Assembly (NCBI RefSeq): GCF_039523795.1
Contig: NZ_BAAAFZ010000071.1
Location: 1 to 51,401 of the forward strand
Length of the DNA: 51,401 nt
Direction of reading: 5' to 3'
From: Craurococcus roseus
GTDB taxonomy: Bacteria > Pseudomonadota > Alphaproteobacteria > Acetobacterales > Acetobacteraceae
The notes under the pieces are model-generated. The model searched no databases and was not told the origin of the DNA. It saw only the letters and a list, made by a program, of their open reading frames with translations. The translations under genes and the position numbers were made by a program. The first letter of the stretch is position 1, and every line of letters starts with the position of its first letter. Of the stretch, positions 49,077-51,401 are shown piece after piece.

Positions 49077-51054
49077 TTGCGGCCTCCGGCGGCGCGGCCG
49101 CGAAGAGGCGCGGGCCGGCGACCTCCGTGCGCCGCAATTCCGGCGGGGCCGGCATCGCGGTCGGCACCGGCATCGAGCGCGGCGGCTTGGTCGGGGCCGC
49201 GGGGGTGGCGGGCGCGCGGGGCGGCTTGGGCGGTTGCAGCGGGATGGAGATGGCCTGCTGGATCTGCGGGATGCGCTCCTGCTCCGGAACCATGCCGAGG
49301 ATCGGCGCGACGCGGCGGATCACGGCGCCGGCGGCGGGCGCGGCCACCCAGCCTGCGGTGGCGTAGCCGTGGCTCTTCGCGTTGGGGCGCGGCTCGTCCA
49401 CCATGACGTAGATGGCGTAGCGCGGAGCGTTCAGCGGGAAGGCGCCGACGAAGGCCGCGATGCGCTTGTCTTCCAGGTAGCCGCCGCGCGGGCCGGTCTT
49501 CTGCGCCGTGCCGGTCTTGCCGCCGACGAAGTAGCCCGGCACCTCGGCGCCTTTGCCCGAGCCGTCCGTGACCACGAGGCGCATCAGCTTCCGCATCGTC
49601 TCCGAGGTGCGCTCGGAGATCACCCGCGTGCCCTCGCGCTCCGCGCCGGGCGGCTGCGCCACGATGGTCGGCTGCCGCAGGACGCCGCCGTTGGCGAGCG
49701 CGGCCACGCCCGTGACCACGTGCAGCGGCGTCACCGAGATGCCGTGGCCGAAGCCGATGGTCATGGTGTTGATCTCGCGCCAGCTCTGCGCGGAGGGCGC
49801 GAGGGGCCGCGCCACCTCCGGCAGCTCCAGGCCCGAGCGCTGGAGCATCCCGAAGCGGCCCATGTACTCGCGGTGGCGCTGCACGCCGGACGCCACCGCC
49901 ATGTGCGCGGTGCCGATGTTGGACGAGAAGGCGACGATCTCCGGCACCGCCAGCCAGCGGTTCTTGCCCTTGAAGTCGTCGATCTGGAAGCGGCCGTAGC
50001 GGATCGGCTTGGAGGCGTCGAAGCCGTTCCAGATGTTCACCACGCCGCTGTCGAGCGCCATGGCGGCGGTGAACAGCTTGAAGGTGGAGCCGGGCTCGTA
50101 GAGGCCGACGGTGGCGCGGTTGAACACCGGGTCCTGGTCGGGCCGCGCCGCTTGGCCGGGTTTCGGCGGCTTGCGGATCAGGCTGGTCGGGTCCGAGATG
50201 TCGAAGTCCGGCAGGCTGACCATGGCCAGCACCTCGCCGGTGTGGATGTCCATCACCACGCCGGCGCCGCCGATGCCGGTGAAGTCGGCGATGGCCTTCC
50301 CCACCGCCTCGCGCAGCGCCACCTGCACGCGCACGTCGATGGACAGGCGGAGCGGCTCGCGGCCGTTCCGCAGCTTCTCGTCGAAGGAGCGTTCCACGCC
50401 GGCGATGCCGCGGCCGTCCACGTCCACCGTGCCGAGCAGGTGCGCGGCGGCGCTGCCCTGCGGGTGGAAGCGGCGCTCGGCGTCGCGGAAGTGGAAGCCG
50501 GGGATGCCGAGGTCGTTCACCGCTTGCCGCTGCCGGGGCGTGAGATTGCGGGCGATGTAGGCGAACTGCACCGGGCGTTCGGTGCCGGGCACGGTGCGCT
50601 GGGTGATGCGCTCGACCAGCCGCTCCCGGTCGAGGTCGGGCAGCACCGCCAGCAACTTTTCGGCGGCCTCGACCGGGTCGTTGATCTCCATCGGGTTGGC
50701 GTAGAACTCCGTCACCGGCAGGGACAGCGCCAGCACCTCGCCGTTGCGGTCGGTGATGGAGGCACGGGCGACGACGGCGGAGGTTTCGCCGGTCGGCACC
50801 CGCGGAGCGGCGCGCAGCTTGGGCGTCACCGGGTCGATCACCGTGGCGAGGCCGAGCTTCAGGCCCACGGCGCCGAACAGCGCCGCGAAGCCGCAGGCGG
50901 CGACCACCAATCGCCCGCGAGTCTTCTCGATCTGCCCCCGGCGGGCCAGCTCCGGCGCGGCGCGGCGCGCGGTCGTCGTCGTCAGCGCGCGCGACGCGGA
51001 GCCGGGCGGGGGCGGCGGAGGGTGCAGCTCGTCCAGCCGCGGGTCATGGCTCAT
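49063..51054 (-). CDS. ftsI: Septal peptidoglycan transpeptidase FtsI (PBP3)
   Basis: Class B penicillin-binding protein that cross-links septal peptidoglycan; inner membrane with periplasmic catalytic domain; 663 aa, longer than the usual 570-600. After a Pro-rich cytoplasmic tail, one membrane span lies at about 48-70 (LVVAACGFAALFGAVGLKLG). The pedestal starts with RASITDRNGEVLALSLPV. Catalytic motifs: GSTFK (about 320), SSN (about 378) and KTGTAQ (about 510). The last 75 residues form a Pro/Ala-rich extension. ATG overlaps the ftsL-like gene by ATGA. Confidence 0.97.
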   Translation of the reverse strand: MSHDPRLDELHPPPPPPGSASRALTTTTARRAAPELARRGQIEKTRGRLVVAACGFAALFGAVGLKLGLATVIDPVTPKLRAAPRVPTGETSAVVARASITDRNGEVLALSLPVTEFYANPMEINDPVEAAEKLLAVLPDLDRERLVERITQRTVPGTERPVQFAYIARNLTPRQRQAVNDLGIPGFHFRDAERRFHPQGSAAAHLLGTVDVDGRGIAGVERSFDEKLRNGREPLRLSIDVRVQVALREAVGKAIADFTGIGGAGVVMDIHTGEVLAMVSLPDFDISDPTSLIRKPPKPGQAARPDQDPVFNRATVGLYEPGSTFKLFTAAMALDSGVVNIWNGFDASKPIRYGRFQIDDFKGKNRWLAVPEIVAFSSNIGTAHMAVASGVQRHREYMGRFGMLQRSGLELPEVARPLAPSAQSWREINTMTIGFGHGISVTPLHVVTGVAALANGGVLRQPTIVAQPPGAEREGTRVISERTSETMRKLMRLVVTDGSGKGAEVPGYFVGGKTGTAQKTGPRGGYLEDKRIAAFVGAFPLNAPRYAIYVMVDEPRPNAKSHGYATAGWVAAPAAGAVIRRVAPILGMVPEQERIPQIQQAISIPLQPPKPPRAPATPAAPTKPPRSMPVPTAMPAPPELRRTEVAGPRLFAAAPPEAASAPR

Positions 51055-51401
51055 CGAAACGACGCGCCGCCGGAGCCGAAGGCCACAGGCGGCGGCAACG
51101 CCGCGCGGGCGCTGCCGAGCGCCGAGCCGCCGGCGCCCAGCGACGGACGGAAGGAGCCCAGCGAAGTCGCGGCCGCTTCGGGAGCCCGCGGGGGCGTCAC
51201 CGAAGCCACGGCCACCTGCGCGGGCGGGCGCGGCGAAGCGATGGAAGCGACCGCCACCGGGGCCGGGGCCTGCGGGCGCGGGGCGGCGACCGACGGCTCC
51301 GGGGCCGGACGGGGCGGCGCGGCGGTGATGCGTTGTTGATGCGGCGCCGGGGACGGCGGCGACGCTGCCGGACGGGCGGCGGCGGCGGCGGAGGCGGCCG
51401 G
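51051..51401 (-). CDS. C-terminal part of a Pro/Ala-rich protein in the ftsL position
   Basis: The frame is open from its stop (51053-51051) to the window edge, so only about 116 C-terminal residues are seen and the start is outside. They are rich in Ala, Pro, Ser and Arg (for example APRPQAPAPVAVASIASP) with repeated VAVAS blocks, and look disordered. The position directly before ftsI with an ATGA overlap is that of FtsL, the divisome partner of FtsB and FtsQ, so this is probably the tail of an extended FtsL. The FtsL coiled coil itself is not visible here. Confidence 0.65.
   Translation of the reverse strand, partial: PAASAAAAARPAASPPSPAPHQQRITAAPPRPAPEPSVAAPRPQAPAPVAVASIASPRPPAQVAVASVTPPRAPEAAATSLGSFRPSLGAGGSALGSARAALPPPVAFGSGGASFR

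Overview
This window is a very GC-rich chromosomal segment (about 70% or more by eye) with the gene content and order of an alphaproteobacterium. The conserved blocks secG/pyrG/kdsA/eno/ftsB and ftsL-ftsI-murE-murF-mraY-murD-ftsW-murG-murC-murB-ddl-ftsQ-ftsA-ftsZ-lpxC-bamD-recN-ligA, with tripartite tricarboxylate (TctAB) transport genes, suggest Rhodospirillales, perhaps an Acetobacteraceae/Roseomonas-like organism. That placement is inferred, not proven. A run of 77 Ns (5131-5207) shows that the source is a scaffolded draft assembly.

Left part (1-18 kb) is accessory metabolism. It starts with an OmpR-type regulator whose receiver domain has lost its phospho-acceptor, followed by tctAB on the minus strand. 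Divergent from these is a coupled trio: an M20 amidohydrolase, a creatininase-family amidase (interrupted by the N gap) and a ketopantoate-reductase-like enzyme. Next comes a short low-GC segment (6690-7204) with one small membrane protein, bounded by 8-bp inverted repeats. Then follow a DUF429-like protein, cytochrome b561, a DUF427 protein and a tightly packed set (9381-14480) of a GlcD-like FAD dehydrogenase, a D-2-hydroxyacid dehydrogenase, two paralogous amidohydrolases and a small Rieske protein. After these come rfbC with an unusual SAF-domain oxidoreductase, a small unknown gene, an ABM-type monooxygenase preceded by a perfect 12-bp hairpin that buries its Shine-Dalgarno sequence, and a Tat-exported M15-type peptidase.

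Middle (18-27 kb): secG, a MatC-like dicarboxylate carrier, pyrG, kdsA, a Tat-exported alpha/beta hydrolase, a predicted lipoprotein, a small membrane protein, eno and ftsB, all on the plus strand. This combines Sec export, CTP and KDO supply for envelope synthesis, glycolysis and division, with accessory genes inserted between the conserved ones.

Right part (27-51.4 kb) is a long minus-strand division and cell wall (dcw) block, read from the right edge towards ligA. Nearly every junction from ftsL to ftsA is an ATGA/GTGA-type overlap, so peptidoglycan precursor synthesis (MurC-F, MurB, Ddl, MraY, MurG) and the divisome (FtsL, I, W, Q, A, Z) are probably co-translated. Real gaps occur only before ftsZ, lpxC, bamD and recN. 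Two tandem GNAT acetyltransferases sit between recN and ligA. No rRNA, tRNA, CRISPR array, transposase or phage gene was seen.
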